Assembly: GCA_963805525.1 (NCBI GenBank)
Contig: CAWDUT010000004.1
Span: 186,001 to 250,000 of the forward strand
From: DASQFQ01 sp963805525
GTDB lineage: Bacteria; Actinomycetota; Thermoleophilia; Solirubrobacterales; Solirubrobacteraceae
DNA: 64,000 nucleotides
Reading direction: 5' to 3'
The position numbers were made by a program, and so were the translations under genes. This document shows, piece after piece, positions 7,769 to 16,126 of this stretch; within the stretch, counting starts at the first letter, position 1; each line of letters begins with the position of its first letter. The notes under the pieces were generated by a model, which was given only the letters and a program-made list of their open reading frames with translations, did no database searches and was not told where the DNA came from.

Positions 7769-8370
7769 CCGACCAGCTCCAGCGCCTCGGTCGCGGCTTC
7801 GGAGGCGGCGCGCACGTCGGACTCCTCGCCGGTGATGTAGACGCGGCCGGTGGCGCCGATCATGCGGTAGTCGACGACTTTGATGTTCGCGGCCTTCTCG
7901 GCCTCGTTGACCGCGAGGATCGCGTAGGAGGCGGGCTGCATCTCGAGCACGAACAGCGACTCGCCGGGCAGCGCCATCGAGCCGAGCTTGTTGCGGTTGA
8001 TGAGGAACGCGTGCTGGTGGTCGAGCCGCGAGACGAGCGTCGACGCGAGCACCTCCGGCTTCTTCGCGTCCGCCTGCGAGGCGCCGAGCGCGTCGAGCAC
8101 CGCCCCGCTGGCCGACCGCACGACGGCGGGCGAGCGGTCGTGGAACTCGAGGTAGCCGAAGTGCCGCTCGACGACGAGGATCCCCGGCTGCAGGCGGGTG
8201 TGCTTGACGGCGACGTCGGTGAGCGGCTCGATGTCCAGCCCCGGCGCGACCTCGATCACCGCCGCCGCCATCCCCATGCGCGGCAGCCGGCCGCGGATCC
8301 AGGTGCCGAGGTAGCACATGGTCTGCGGCTGCAGCTGGTCGATGAAGATCGCGGAGCGGAGCTCGGCCAT
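7765..8370 (-). CDS. Tandem-domain BMC shell protein (BMC-T), copy 1
   Basis: 201 residues with two BMC folds: IDQLQPQTMCYLGTW start, VIEVAPGLDIEPLTDVAVK, then HQHAFLINRNKLGSMALPGE, and the second domain LFVLEMQPASYAILAVNEAEKAANIKVVDYRMIGATGRVYITG. It is paralogous to the product of 6151-6783 and is the first shell gene after the aldehyde dehydrogenase (2-bp gap). A single Cys lies near residue 19; no [FeS] motif is evident. Confidence 0.9.
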   Translation of the reverse strand: MAELRSAIFIDQLQPQTMCYLGTWIRGRLPRMGMAAAVIEVAPGLDIEPLTDVAVKHTRLQPGILVVERHFGYLEFHDRSPAVVRSASGAVLDALGASQADAKKPEVLASTLVSRLDHQHAFLINRNKLGSMALPGESLFVLEMQPASYAILAVNEAEKAANIKVVDYRMIGATGRVYITGEESDVRAASEAATEALELVG

Positions 8371-8372
8371 GG

Positions 8373-9875
8373 TCAGCGCACCAGCTCCCGCAGCTCGTCG
8401 AGGATCATCGCGCGGAGGTCGTCACGGGTGAGATCGCCGGTGGTCGGGGCCGGCGGCGCGACCGGCGCGGGCTCCGGCCGCACCGCCCACGGCTGCAGGC
8501 CGTCGAAGTCGCCGAGCGGCTCGTCGCGATGGTAGGCGAGGCGCGTCCACTGGGTGAGGTGCTGCGGCTGCAGGTTCTCGGTCAGCGACGAGCGGCCGAA
8601 GAAGCCGGTGCCGACGGTCATCGTCGGCGCGAGGTTCGTGTCCAGCCCCGACCCGCCCGTGCTGCCGGGCGCGTTGACGGAGACGCGCAGCACGCCGACC
8701 GCGGCGCCGTAGGCGAGGATCGTGCGCGGGTCGGTCGAGTGGATGACCGCCGAGTGGCCGGCGCCGCCGATCCGCAGCAGCGCGCGGGCAGCGTCGATCC
8801 CGCGCGCCGCGTCCGGCACGCGCACGAGGCCGAGCAGCGGGAACAGCTTCTCGTGCGCGAGCGGCTCCTCGGGCACGATCAGCGGGAACGGCGCGACGAG
8901 CACGCGCGTCTTCGGCGGCGCCTTGATGTCGGCCGCCGCGGCGAGCGCGAGCGCGTCCTTGCCCGCCAGCTCGACGTTGATGCGGCCGTCGGGATAGAGC
9001 GCGTCGCGGGCGCGCTGCGCCTCCTCCTCGTTGAGTACGTGCGCGCCGTTGCGCGCCAGCTCGCGGATGAACGCGTCGGCCACCCGCTCCTCGACGATCG
9101 CCACCGACTCGTTCGTGCACAGGATCGAGTTGTCGAACGCCTTCGAGTCGGCGAGGCACTGCGCCGCCTTGGCGACGTCGGCGGTGGCGTCGACCAGCGC
9201 CGGCACGTTGCCGGGCCCGACGCCGAGCGACGGGTTGCCGCTGCGGTAGGCCGCGCGGACGACCGCGGTGCCGCCGGTGGCGACGATCACGTCGACGCCC
9301 GGGTCGGCCATCAGCGCCTCGATCAGCGGGATCGTGGGCTCCTCGACCACCTGCAGGCAGCCGTCCGGCGCGCCCGCCTCGACCGCCGCGCGGGCGAGCA
9401 CCTGCACGGCCGCGACGCTCGTCTTGCGCGCCAGCGGGTGCGGCGACACGACGACCGCGTTGCGCGTCATCAGCGCCAGCAGGACCTTGAAGTAGACGGT
9501 CGCGATCGGGTTCGTCGACGGCGTGAGCGCGAGCACGACGCCGGCCGGCTTCGGCACCGCGACGATCTTCGCGTCGGCGTCGACCTGCGCGTCGACGTAG
9601 TCCCCCACCGAGTAGCGCTCGGCGATCCCGCGCGAGCACACCTCGTTCTTGCGCCGCTTGTGCTCGGCGACACCCATCCCGGTCTCCTCCACCGCCGCCA
9701 GAGCAAACCTTTCGGCGTTTTGGTATGCCGCTTCCGCGACCGCGTCGACCACCCGCTGGGTCCGCTCGCGGTCGTAGGTGGCGAAGCTGGTGGCCGCCCA
9801 GCGCGCGCGGGCGAGCATGGTGCGGGCGCGGGGCGCGCCCGGCGGGTCGGAGCGTGCGGCCTCGACGACGCTCAT
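8373..9875 (-). CDS. Aldehyde dehydrogenase, CoA-acylating type, with C-terminal encapsulation helix
   Basis: 500 residues. The catalytic Cys253 lies in FDNSILCTNESV, as in the EutE/PduP group that makes acyl-CoA from aldehydes; PSTNPIATVYFK (119-130) is the nucleotide-binding region. After the enzyme core a Pro/Ala linker (about 467-480) leads to LTRDDLRAMILDELRELVR at 482-500, a typical amphipathic encapsulation peptide. It should therefore act inside the compartment and oxidise the aldehyde made there. The ATG overlaps the aminotransferase stop (ATGA). No phosphotransacylase (PduL) is seen nearby. Confidence 0.9.
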   Translation of the reverse strand: MSVVEAARSDPPGAPRARTMLARARWAATSFATYDRERTQRVVDAVAEAAYQNAERFALAAVEETGMGVAEHKRRKNEVCSRGIAERYSVGDYVDAQVDADAKIVAVPKPAGVVLALTPSTNPIATVYFKVLLALMTRNAVVVSPHPLARKTSVAAVQVLARAAVEAGAPDGCLQVVEEPTIPLIEALMADPGVDVIVATGGTAVVRAAYRSGNPSLGVGPGNVPALVDATADVAKAAQCLADSKAFDNSILCTNESVAIVEERVADAFIRELARNGAHVLNEEEAQRARDALYPDGRINVELAGKDALALAAAADIKAPPKTRVLVAPFPLIVPEEPLAHEKLFPLLGLVRVPDAARGIDAARALLRIGGAGHSAVIHSTDPRTILAYGAAVGVLRVSVNAPGSTGGSGLDTNLAPTMTVGTGFFGRSSLTENLQPQHLTQWTRLAYHRDEPLGDFDGLQPWAVRPEPAPVAPPAPTTGDLTRDDLRAMILDELRELVR

Positions 9876-11164
9876 GCCGGCACGGCCTCCTTCGGCGCGG
9901 TGGCGGCATCGGCGAGGGCCTGGCCGATCGCCACGGCGGTCCGGTCGAGGATCTCGTCGACCATCGCCGGGCCGAGCAGGATCCCCGGCTTGAACTGGAG
10001 CACGCGGGGGTCGAGCGTCGAGAAGATCGCCCACACGCCGTTCTCGTACAGCCGCCGCATGACGAGCTTCGCGCCCTGCGGGTGGTCGAACTCGAGCCCC
10101 ATCACTACGCCGTCCTGGCGGATGCCGACGAGCCACTCGGGATACGTGTCCTGGATCGCCCGCAGCCCGCTCCGGAAGCGCTCGGCGATGTAGTGGACCA
10201 TCGAGCGCACCTCGGGCCGGCCGCAGATCTCGAGCACCTTCAGCGCCACGATGCAGCCGAGCTCGGCGCCGCCGCCGGTCGACATGTGGCCGAAGCCGTC
10301 CTCCTTCAGCCACGCGCTGCACTCCTCGGACACGACGCAGCAGGCGATCGGGTACATCCCGCCGGTGATCCCCTTGCCCACGATCATGATGTCCGGCTCG
10401 ATCCCGGACTTCTGGATGCACCACATCTCGCCGGTCCGCATCAGGCCGGTCTGGACCTCGTCCGCGATGTACAGCGCGCCGTGGCGCTCGCACAGATCCT
10501 TGACCGCGCGCAGGTAGCCGGGCTCCGGCAGCGGGAAGCCGTAGGTGGCGGGGATCGACTCGATCACCACGCCGGCGACGTCGCCGCCGCGCAGCGCCTC
10601 CTCCATCGCGCCGAGGTCGTTGAACGGGACCTGGACGAACTCGTCGGGGCGATCGGACAGGAACAGCTTCGAGAAGCGGTCGTCGCCCGCCACCACCGCG
10701 AGCCCGGTGTGCCCGTGGTAGCCCTTGCGGATCGACACGATCTTGCGCTTCTGCCGCGTGTGGCGCGCGGTCTTGATCGCGATGTCGGTCGCCTCGCCCC
10801 CGCCGCTCGCGTAGATCACGCGCTGCAACGACGGCGGGCAGGTGCCGACGAGCGCCTCGGCCAGCGCGGTCCGCGCCAGCGCCGGGAAGTGATGGTTGCC
10901 GATGTCGAACCGGCCCATCGCCTGCTCGAGCGTCGCGATCAGCTCGGGGTTGCGGTGGCCGAGGTTGTAGGTGCCGCCGTTGAGGTGCAGGTCGATCAGC
11001 CTGCGCCCCGCCATGTCCCAGAAGCAGTAGCCCTCGCGGCGGTCGATCACCAGGTCGACGCCGGCGTCCTGCCAGAAGCGCGTCTTGTCCGGGTTCCAGA
11101 ACTGCTCGGAGCGGCGGAGGAAGTCCGCCTTGGACTCGAACGAGAAGAAGCCGTAGTCGTACAC
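9872..11164 (-). CDS. PLP-dependent class III aminotransferase or phospholyase
   Basis: 430 residues from a GTG start at 11162-11164, the first usable start after an in-frame stop at 11192. Fold type I features: GHRNPELI, YASGGGEATDIAIKTARH, IADEVQTGL (Asp235) and the PLP lysine Lys264 in IVGKGITGG. In RMM-type loci the class III enzyme may act as a phospholyase on a phosphorylated amino alcohol, releasing ammonia, phosphate and an aldehyde. Transaminase activity is the alternative. It is coupled to the aldehyde dehydrogenase gene. Confidence 0.9.
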   Translation of the reverse strand: MYDYGFFSFESKADFLRRSEQFWNPDKTRFWQDAGVDLVIDRREGYCFWDMAGRRLIDLHLNGGTYNLGHRNPELIATLEQAMGRFDIGNHHFPALARTALAEALVGTCPPSLQRVIYASGGGEATDIAIKTARHTRQKRKIVSIRKGYHGHTGLAVVAGDDRFSKLFLSDRPDEFVQVPFNDLGAMEEALRGGDVAGVVIESIPATYGFPLPEPGYLRAVKDLCERHGALYIADEVQTGLMRTGEMWCIQKSGIEPDIMIVGKGITGGMYPIACCVVSEECSAWLKEDGFGHMSTGGGAELGCIVALKVLEICGRPEVRSMVHYIAERFRSGLRAIQDTYPEWLVGIRQDGVVMGLEFDHPQGAKLVMRRLYENGVWAIFSTLDPRVLQFKPGILLGPAMVDEILDRTAVAIGQALADAATAPKEAVPA

Positions 11165-11191
11165 GATCCGCTCGCGGCGGACCGTACCAAT

Positions 11192-11863
11192 TCAGGCGCT
11201 TGACGGCAAATGGTGTGTCAAAAGGTTCGCCGAGCGCACGAACCCGTCGAACAGGCGGAACGCCGCGTTCCGCGCCGCCTCGAGCTGCTCGGGCGGCGCC
11301 CCCAGCGGCACGTCCTCGCGCCCCTCGGCCCGCGCCCACTCGCCCACGATCTCCACCGTCGCCTCGGGGTGGAACTGCACCCCCAGGTGCGGGCCGAGCC
11401 GGAACGCCTGCGGCGCGTCGTCGGTGCGGGCGAGCTCGGTCGCCCCCGGCGGGGTGCAGAAGCGCTCGTAGTGCCACTCGAGCCACGGCCCCGCCGGGAT
11501 CAGCGAGGCGTCGTCGCTCTCGACCACGCGCCAGCCCAGCTCCGGCACCGGCGCCGGGCCGACCTCGGCGCCCAGCACCGCCGCCAGCACCTGGCCGCCG
11601 TAACACAGGCCGAGCACCGGCACGTCGCGCTCGACCGCCCGCGTCAGCAGCTCGCGCTCGGCCGCCACCCCCGGGTCATGCAGTTCGCCGGCCATCCGGT
11701 CGTGCCCGAGCGAGGCGACGAACGCGTAGTCCGCGGGATCCGGCACTGACGGCGTCACCCACGTCTCGTGCACCTCGTACGCCAGCGCACGCGCGTCGAG
11801 CCACTCGGCCAGCAGCGCGGCAGGCGCGGTGTCGACGTGCTGGCGAACCAGGACGGGCTTCAC
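11192..11863 (-). CDS. Class I glutamine amidotransferase-like protein
   Basis: 223 residues from GTG 11861-11863, after which the sequence is amidotransferase-like (KPVLVRQH). Nucleophile Cys87 lies in PVLGLCYGGQ and His165/Glu167 in GVQFHPEAT, so the triad is intact. Free-standing members hydrolyse gamma-glutamyl amides or act as GMP-synthase-like amidotransferases. It is the first gene of the microcompartment-side operon, 27 bp before the aminotransferase, and divergent from the SDR at 11892. A gamma-glutamyl-amine hydrolase feeding the pathway is a speculative role. Confidence 0.85.
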   Translation of the reverse strand: MKPVLVRQHVDTAPAALLAEWLDARALAYEVHETWVTPSVPDPADYAFVASLGHDRMAGELHDPGVAAERELLTRAVERDVPVLGLCYGGQVLAAVLGAEVGPAPVPELGWRVVESDDASLIPAGPWLEWHYERFCTPPGATELARTDDAPQAFRLGPHLGVQFHPEATVEIVGEWARAEGREDVPLGAPPEQLEAARNAAFRLFDGFVRSANLLTHHLPSSA

Positions 11864-11891
11864 AGGGCGAGCATATGGGCAACACCGGAGA

Positions 11892-12899
11892 ATGAGCCTG
11901 GAAGGGAAGGTCGTCGCCATCACCGGAGCCTCCGCCGGCATCGGCCGCGCCTGCGTGCGTGAGTTCGCCGCCCGCGGCTACGACGTCGGGCTGATCGCCC
12001 GCGGCCGCGACCGTCTCGATGCCGCCGCCGCCGAGGTGCGCGAGACCGGCCGCCGCGCCTGCGTGGCGCCCGCCGACGTCGCCGACGCGGACGCCGTCGA
12101 GGCCGCCGCGCGCCAGATCGAGGAGGAACTGGGCGAGATCGACGTCTGGGTCAACGTCGCCATGACCGCCGTCCTCGCCGAGCTGTGGGACTGCACGCCG
12201 GAGGAGCTGCTGCGCGTCACCCAGGTCACCTACCTCGGCTCCATGCACGGCATCCAGACCGCGCTGCGGCGCTTCCGCCCGCGCGACCGCGGCGTGATCG
12301 TCCAGGTCGGCTCCGCGCTCTCCCGCCGTGGCATCCCGCTGCAGTCGAGCTACTGCGGCGCCAAGCACGCGGTCAAGGGCGCACTCGACTCGCTCCGCGC
12401 CGAGCTGATCGACGAGGGCTCGAGCGTCAAGGTCAGCCTCGTCCAGCTGCCCGGCCACAACACGCCGCAGTTCGACTGGGTCCGCACCCGCCTGCGCCGG
12501 CACCCGCAGCCGGTGCCGCCGATCTACCAGCCCGAGGTCGCCGCGCGCGCGATCGCCTGGGCCGCCGAGCACCCCAGGCGCGAGCTGTGGGTGGGCCTTC
12601 CGACCGTCTACACGATCCTCGGCGAGCGGGTCGCCTCCGGGCTGATGGACCGCTACCTCGGCCGCACGAACATCAAGGCCCAGGAGGCGGCGGAGCCGAT
12701 CGACCCCGCGACGCGCAAGGACAACCTGTTCGAGCCCCCGCCCGGCGACCCCGGCGCGCACGGGATGTTCGACGACCAGGCCCACGGCCGCTCACCGCAG
12801 CTGTGGCTGACGACCCACAAGCCGCTGGCCGCCGCCGCGGGCGCGGGCGCGGCGCTCGCCGCGACTCAGCTCGCGCGCGTCGCGCGCAACCACAGGTAG
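11892..12899 (+). CDS. Short-chain dehydrogenase with C-terminal hydrophobic tail
   Basis: 335 residues from ATG 11892. SDR core: ITGASAGIGRA near residue 12, and a catalytic region SSYCGAKHAVKG with the Tyr/Lys pair. The chain is longer than a classical SDR and ends in an alanine-rich hydrophobic stretch (PLAAAAGAGAALAATQLARV) that could be a membrane anchor. The 3' end overlaps the convergent GH13 gene by 34 bp. Substrate unknown; such extended SDRs act on lipids or small ketones. Confidence 0.85.
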   Translation: MSLEGKVVAITGASAGIGRACVREFAARGYDVGLIARGRDRLDAAAAEVRETGRRACVAPADVADADAVEAAARQIEEELGEIDVWVNVAMTAVLAELWDCTPEELLRVTQVTYLGSMHGIQTALRRFRPRDRGVIVQVGSALSRRGIPLQSSYCGAKHAVKGALDSLRAELIDEGSSVKVSLVQLPGHNTPQFDWVRTRLRRHPQPVPPIYQPEVAARAIAWAAEHPRRELWVGLPTVYTILGERVASGLMDRYLGRTNIKAQEAAEPIDPATRKDNLFEPPPGDPGAHGMFDDQAHGRSPQLWLTTHKPLAAAAGAGAALAATQLARVARNHR

Positions 12900-14380
12900 C
12901 CGTAGGCGCCCAGCTCCACCTGCAGCCGCCCGCCCTCGACGCGGTGGTCGCGGCGCTCCAGCAGGTCGTCGACGCCGTCGACGGCGTCGCCGAGGTCGAG
13001 CTCGGCGGTGACCGTCTCGTCGCTCAGGTTGTGGAGCGCGTACACGACCGAGCCCTGCCAGTCGCAGCGGTGGGCGAACAGCGCCGGCGGCTCGTTCTCG
13101 AGCAGCTGGCTCTCGCCCCAGCCGAACTCGGGCGTGTCGTGCCGCTGGTGCACGAGCTTCGACATGAACCGCAGCAGCGAGTCGTCGTCGCGGCGCTGCT
13201 CGTCGACCTCGCCCCACTCCATCGGCACGCGCACCGCCATCCGCCCCTCGCGCCCCAGGTCCTCGACCATGCCGATCTCGTCGCCGTAGAGGATCACCGG
13301 CGTCCCCGGCAGCGAGAGCAGCAGCGACCACGCCATCCGCAGCCGCGGGCCGTCACCGCCGAGCATTGAGGCGACGCGGCGCCGAATGCCGTGGCCGTAG
13401 ATCTGCATGTTCTTCTCGGGCCCGAAGGCGGCGAAGACGTCCTTGCGCTCGGCCTCGTCGAGCTTGTCGAGCGAGAGCTCGTCGTGGTTGCGCAGGAACG
13501 TCGCCCAGCCGCTGTCGTGCGGCGGCACCGGGAGCGTGCGGATCAGATCCTCGAGCGGCGCCGCCTCGCCGCGGGCGAGCGACAGCCACAGCCGCTGGTT
13601 GATGAGGAAGCCGAGCTGGAGGTGCAGCGCGTCCCCGTGGTCCTCGAAGTAGGACTCGAGCTGGTCCGCCTCGACGTTGACCTCGCCCATCAGCATCGCG
13701 TCGCCGCGACGGCGGAGCGCGAACTCGCGCAGCGAGTGGAGCCAGCGGCGGGGCTCGTCGGACCCGGCCTCGTCGGTCCCGACCGTCTCGCACAGGAACG
13801 GGACGGCGTCCATGCGGAAGCCGGAGACGCCCAGCTGCAGCCAGAAGCCGACGGTCTTGGCGATCTGGTGCCGGACCTCGGGGTTGGTGATGTCGAGGTC
13901 GGGCTGGAAGGGCTGGAAGCGATGCATGTAGTAGCGCCCGGCCTCGTCGTCGAACGTCCAGTTGTCGGGCGTGGTGCCCTTCTCCTTCGACGGGTCGTCG
14001 CTCCACACGTAGTAGGCGCGGTACGGCGAGTCGGCGTCGGCGCGCGCGGCCTGGAACCACGGGTGCTGGATCGACGTGTGGTTGACGACGAGGTCGGCGA
14101 GCACGCGCAGCCCGCGGTCGGTCGCGTGGCGGATCGCCTCGGGCACGTCGCCGAGGTCGCCGAGCCGCGGGTCGACACCGACGTAGTCGCTGATGTCGTA
14201 GCCGTCGTCCTGGTTCGGCGTGGGGTAGAACGGCATCAGCCAGATGCAGGTGGCGCCGAGGTCGGCGACGTGGTCGATGCGGTCGATCAGGCCGTCGAAG
14301 TCGTGGTCGAACGTCTCGACGTCGAGGCAGTAGACGACCGCGTTCTTCCACCACAGGTCGCTGGTCGGGGCGAGGCGCAT
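12866..14380 (-). CDS. GH13 alpha-glucosidase/trehalose-synthase-like enzyme
   Basis: 504 residues. Complete GH13 catalytic set: region I DLVVNHTS, nucleophile Asp in GFRMDAVPFL, acid Glu in MLMGEVN, and transition-state Asp in FLRNHDEL. The opening WWKNAVVYCLDVETFDHD and GYDISDYVGVDPRLGDLGD are typical of trehalose synthase and oligo-alpha-glucosidase branches. The exact activity cannot be set from sequence alone. The ATG overlaps the aldo-keto reductase stop by 1 nt. Confidence 0.9.
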   Translation of the reverse strand: MRLAPTSDLWWKNAVVYCLDVETFDHDFDGLIDRIDHVADLGATCIWLMPFYPTPNQDDGYDISDYVGVDPRLGDLGDVPEAIRHATDRGLRVLADLVVNHTSIQHPWFQAARADADSPYRAYYVWSDDPSKEKGTTPDNWTFDDEAGRYYMHRFQPFQPDLDITNPEVRHQIAKTVGFWLQLGVSGFRMDAVPFLCETVGTDEAGSDEPRRWLHSLREFALRRRGDAMLMGEVNVEADQLESYFEDHGDALHLQLGFLINQRLWLSLARGEAAPLEDLIRTLPVPPHDSGWATFLRNHDELSLDKLDEAERKDVFAAFGPEKNMQIYGHGIRRRVASMLGGDGPRLRMAWSLLLSLPGTPVILYGDEIGMVEDLGREGRMAVRVPMEWGEVDEQRRDDDSLLRFMSKLVHQRHDTPEFGWGESQLLENEPPALFAHRCDWQGSVVYALHNLSDETVTAELDLGDAVDGVDDLLERRDHRVEGGRLQVELGAYGYLWLRATRAS

Positions 14381-15300
14381 CAGTTGAGCCGCTCGAGCTG
14401 CTCGGCGGAGAGCTCGACCTCGAGCGCGCCGAGGTTCTCGGCCAGCTGCTCCTCGCTGCTCGCCCCGATCAGCGGGATCACCGGCGGGGTGCCGCGCAGC
14501 AGCCACGCGAGCACGACCTGGTTGGGCGTGGCGCCGGTCTCCTCCGCCACCTCGCGCAGTACCGCGAGGCGGGCGTCGGCGTCGGCGCCCGCGTAGCCGT
14601 CGGGCAGCGGGCGGTCGTCGCGCGTGTAGGCGCCGCCGAGCAGCACGGAGTAGGCGAGCAGCGCGACGCTCTGGTCGGCGCAGTAGTCGAGCAGCTCCGG
14701 GCTGGAGGGGAGCTGGCGGCCGAGGTCGGTGCCCGGCTTCGGGAGCAGGTAGGAGTGGCGCTGCTGGACGCAGCAGTAGGGCGCGCCGCCGCCGGCGCGA
14801 GCGATCCCCCGCGCCCGCTCGATCCGCCACGCCGGCGCGTTGCTGCAGCCGACGTGCAGCGCCTTGCCGGCGGTCACGAGCTCGCCGAACGCGCCGACGG
14901 TCTCCTCCTGCGGCACGCTGCGGTCCTCCACGTGGGCGTAGTAGAGGTCGACACGGTCGGTGCCCAGGCGTTCGAGGCTACCCTCGATGCCGCGCGCGAT
15001 CGCCGCGGCGCCCAGCCCTTCGTCGTGCCAGCCACCGACCTTGGTGGCCAGGAAGATGTCGTCGCGGTTGCCGCGCTCGCGCATCCAGCGCCCGAGCAGC
15101 GCCTCGCTCTCGCCGCCCTCGCCTTGATCGATCCAGACGGCGTAGTTGTTGGCGGTGTCGAAGAAGCGCCCGCCGGCCTCGTAGTAGCGGTCGAGCAGTG
15201 CGAACGACGTCGGCTCGTCGACCGTGGTGCCGAAGAACATGGTGCCGAGGCAGAGGGCGCTGACGGTGGCGCCGGAGTCACCGAGGGGTAGCTCGTTCAT
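14380..15300 (-). CDS. Aldo-keto reductase
   Basis: 306 residues, (beta/alpha)8 AKR: N-terminal SALCLGTMFFG, FFDTANNYA with the catalytic Tyr, the Lys in LATKVG, and the active-site His in DLYYAHVED. The C-terminal IPLIGASSEEQLAENLGALEVELS binds NADPH. Sits between the nucleotidyltransferase (4-nt overlap) and the GH13 gene (1-nt overlap), so the three are one operon. The carbonyl substrate is unknown, possibly a sugar derivative given the neighbours. Confidence 0.9.
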   Translation of the reverse strand: MNELPLGDSGATVSALCLGTMFFGTTVDEPTSFALLDRYYEAGGRFFDTANNYAVWIDQGEGGESEALLGRWMRERGNRDDIFLATKVGGWHDEGLGAAAIARGIEGSLERLGTDRVDLYYAHVEDRSVPQEETVGAFGELVTAGKALHVGCSNAPAWRIERARGIARAGGGAPYCCVQQRHSYLLPKPGTDLGRQLPSSPELLDYCADQSVALLAYSVLLGGAYTRDDRPLPDGYAGADADARLAVLREVAEETGATPNQVVLAWLLRGTPPVIPLIGASSEEQLAENLGALEVELSAEQLERLN

Positions 15301-16097
15301 GGCGCGTCAGCTTGCAGCACTGGCAGCACCTGTGCGGCGAGGTCGTCCGCGAGCGGCATCCCGCACTCGGCGGCCAGTCGCGGCCGAAGCGCGACGTAGC
15401 TCGCGATCGTGGCCTGCAGCGCGCGGCGCAGCTCCGGGTCCTCGGGCGCGGCCGGCAGAGCGGCGTCGAGTTGCGCGCGGACCTCGGGCGCCAGGCGCTC
15501 CTGCATCCGCAGCACACCGCGCCACGGCTCCGGCGCCAGCGCGCCGAACCCGGCCAGCAACATCGTCTCGACGAACTTGACGAGCTCCAGGTAGACCAGC
15601 CACTCGTGCCCGGGCCGGCGCAGCTTGAGCCGCGCGGCCCACAGCCAGTCCCAGGCGTGGGCGTCGAAGTCGGAGAGGTCGGGCGGCTCGGGCGGCGCCT
15701 GGAGCTGCGTGCGCAGCCGGTCGGCGAGACCGTGCTCGTCGACCAGCGCGTGGAAGCCGTCGCGCAGCCACGGGTCGCCATGTGGCTCGCCCTCCTGGAA
15801 GAAGAAATCGACCTTCACAGGGCCGTCGCAGAACCCGATGAACGTGTGCGGGGCCTGCCAGGCGACCTCGTCGAACCCCCCGAGCCAGCCGCCCAGCCTC
15901 TCCGCGATCGCCACCCGGTCGGCCCACAGCGCCTCGAGCTGCCCGGGCTGCGCGACGACGAGGAAGTCGACGTCGGAGTACGCGTCGGCCTCGCCGCGGG
16001 CGAGCGACCCCTTGAGCAGGAGCGCACGCACCCGAGGGTCACGCTCGGCCCAGCGGACCCCGGCATGGACGATCGCGTCTTGCCTGCCCGTGCTCAT
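15297..16097 (-). CDS. Nucleotidyltransferase-fold protein (aminoglycoside adenylyltransferase-like)
   Basis: 266 residues. The N-terminal motif KGSLARGEADAYSDVDFLVV is the pol-beta-type GSxxxG...DxD signature, with a further Asp in VKVDFFF completing the metal site. The helical C-terminal part resembles aminoglycoside nucleotidyltransferases and related proteins. Whether it modifies a drug, a metabolite or a protein is unknown. First gene of the minus-strand operon, divergent from the mannosidase with a 29-bp gap. Confidence 0.8.
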   Translation of the reverse strand: MSTGRQDAIVHAGVRWAERDPRVRALLLKGSLARGEADAYSDVDFLVVAQPGQLEALWADRVAIAERLGGWLGGFDEVAWQAPHTFIGFCDGPVKVDFFFQEGEPHGDPWLRDGFHALVDEHGLADRLRTQLQAPPEPPDLSDFDAHAWDWLWAARLKLRRPGHEWLVYLELVKFVETMLLAGFGALAPEPWRGVLRMQERLAPEVRAQLDAALPAAPEDPELRRALQATIASYVALRPRLAAECGMPLADDLAAQVLPVLQADAP

Positions 16098-16126
16098 GAC
16101 GCCTGCACTGGCAGCATGCCACGTTC

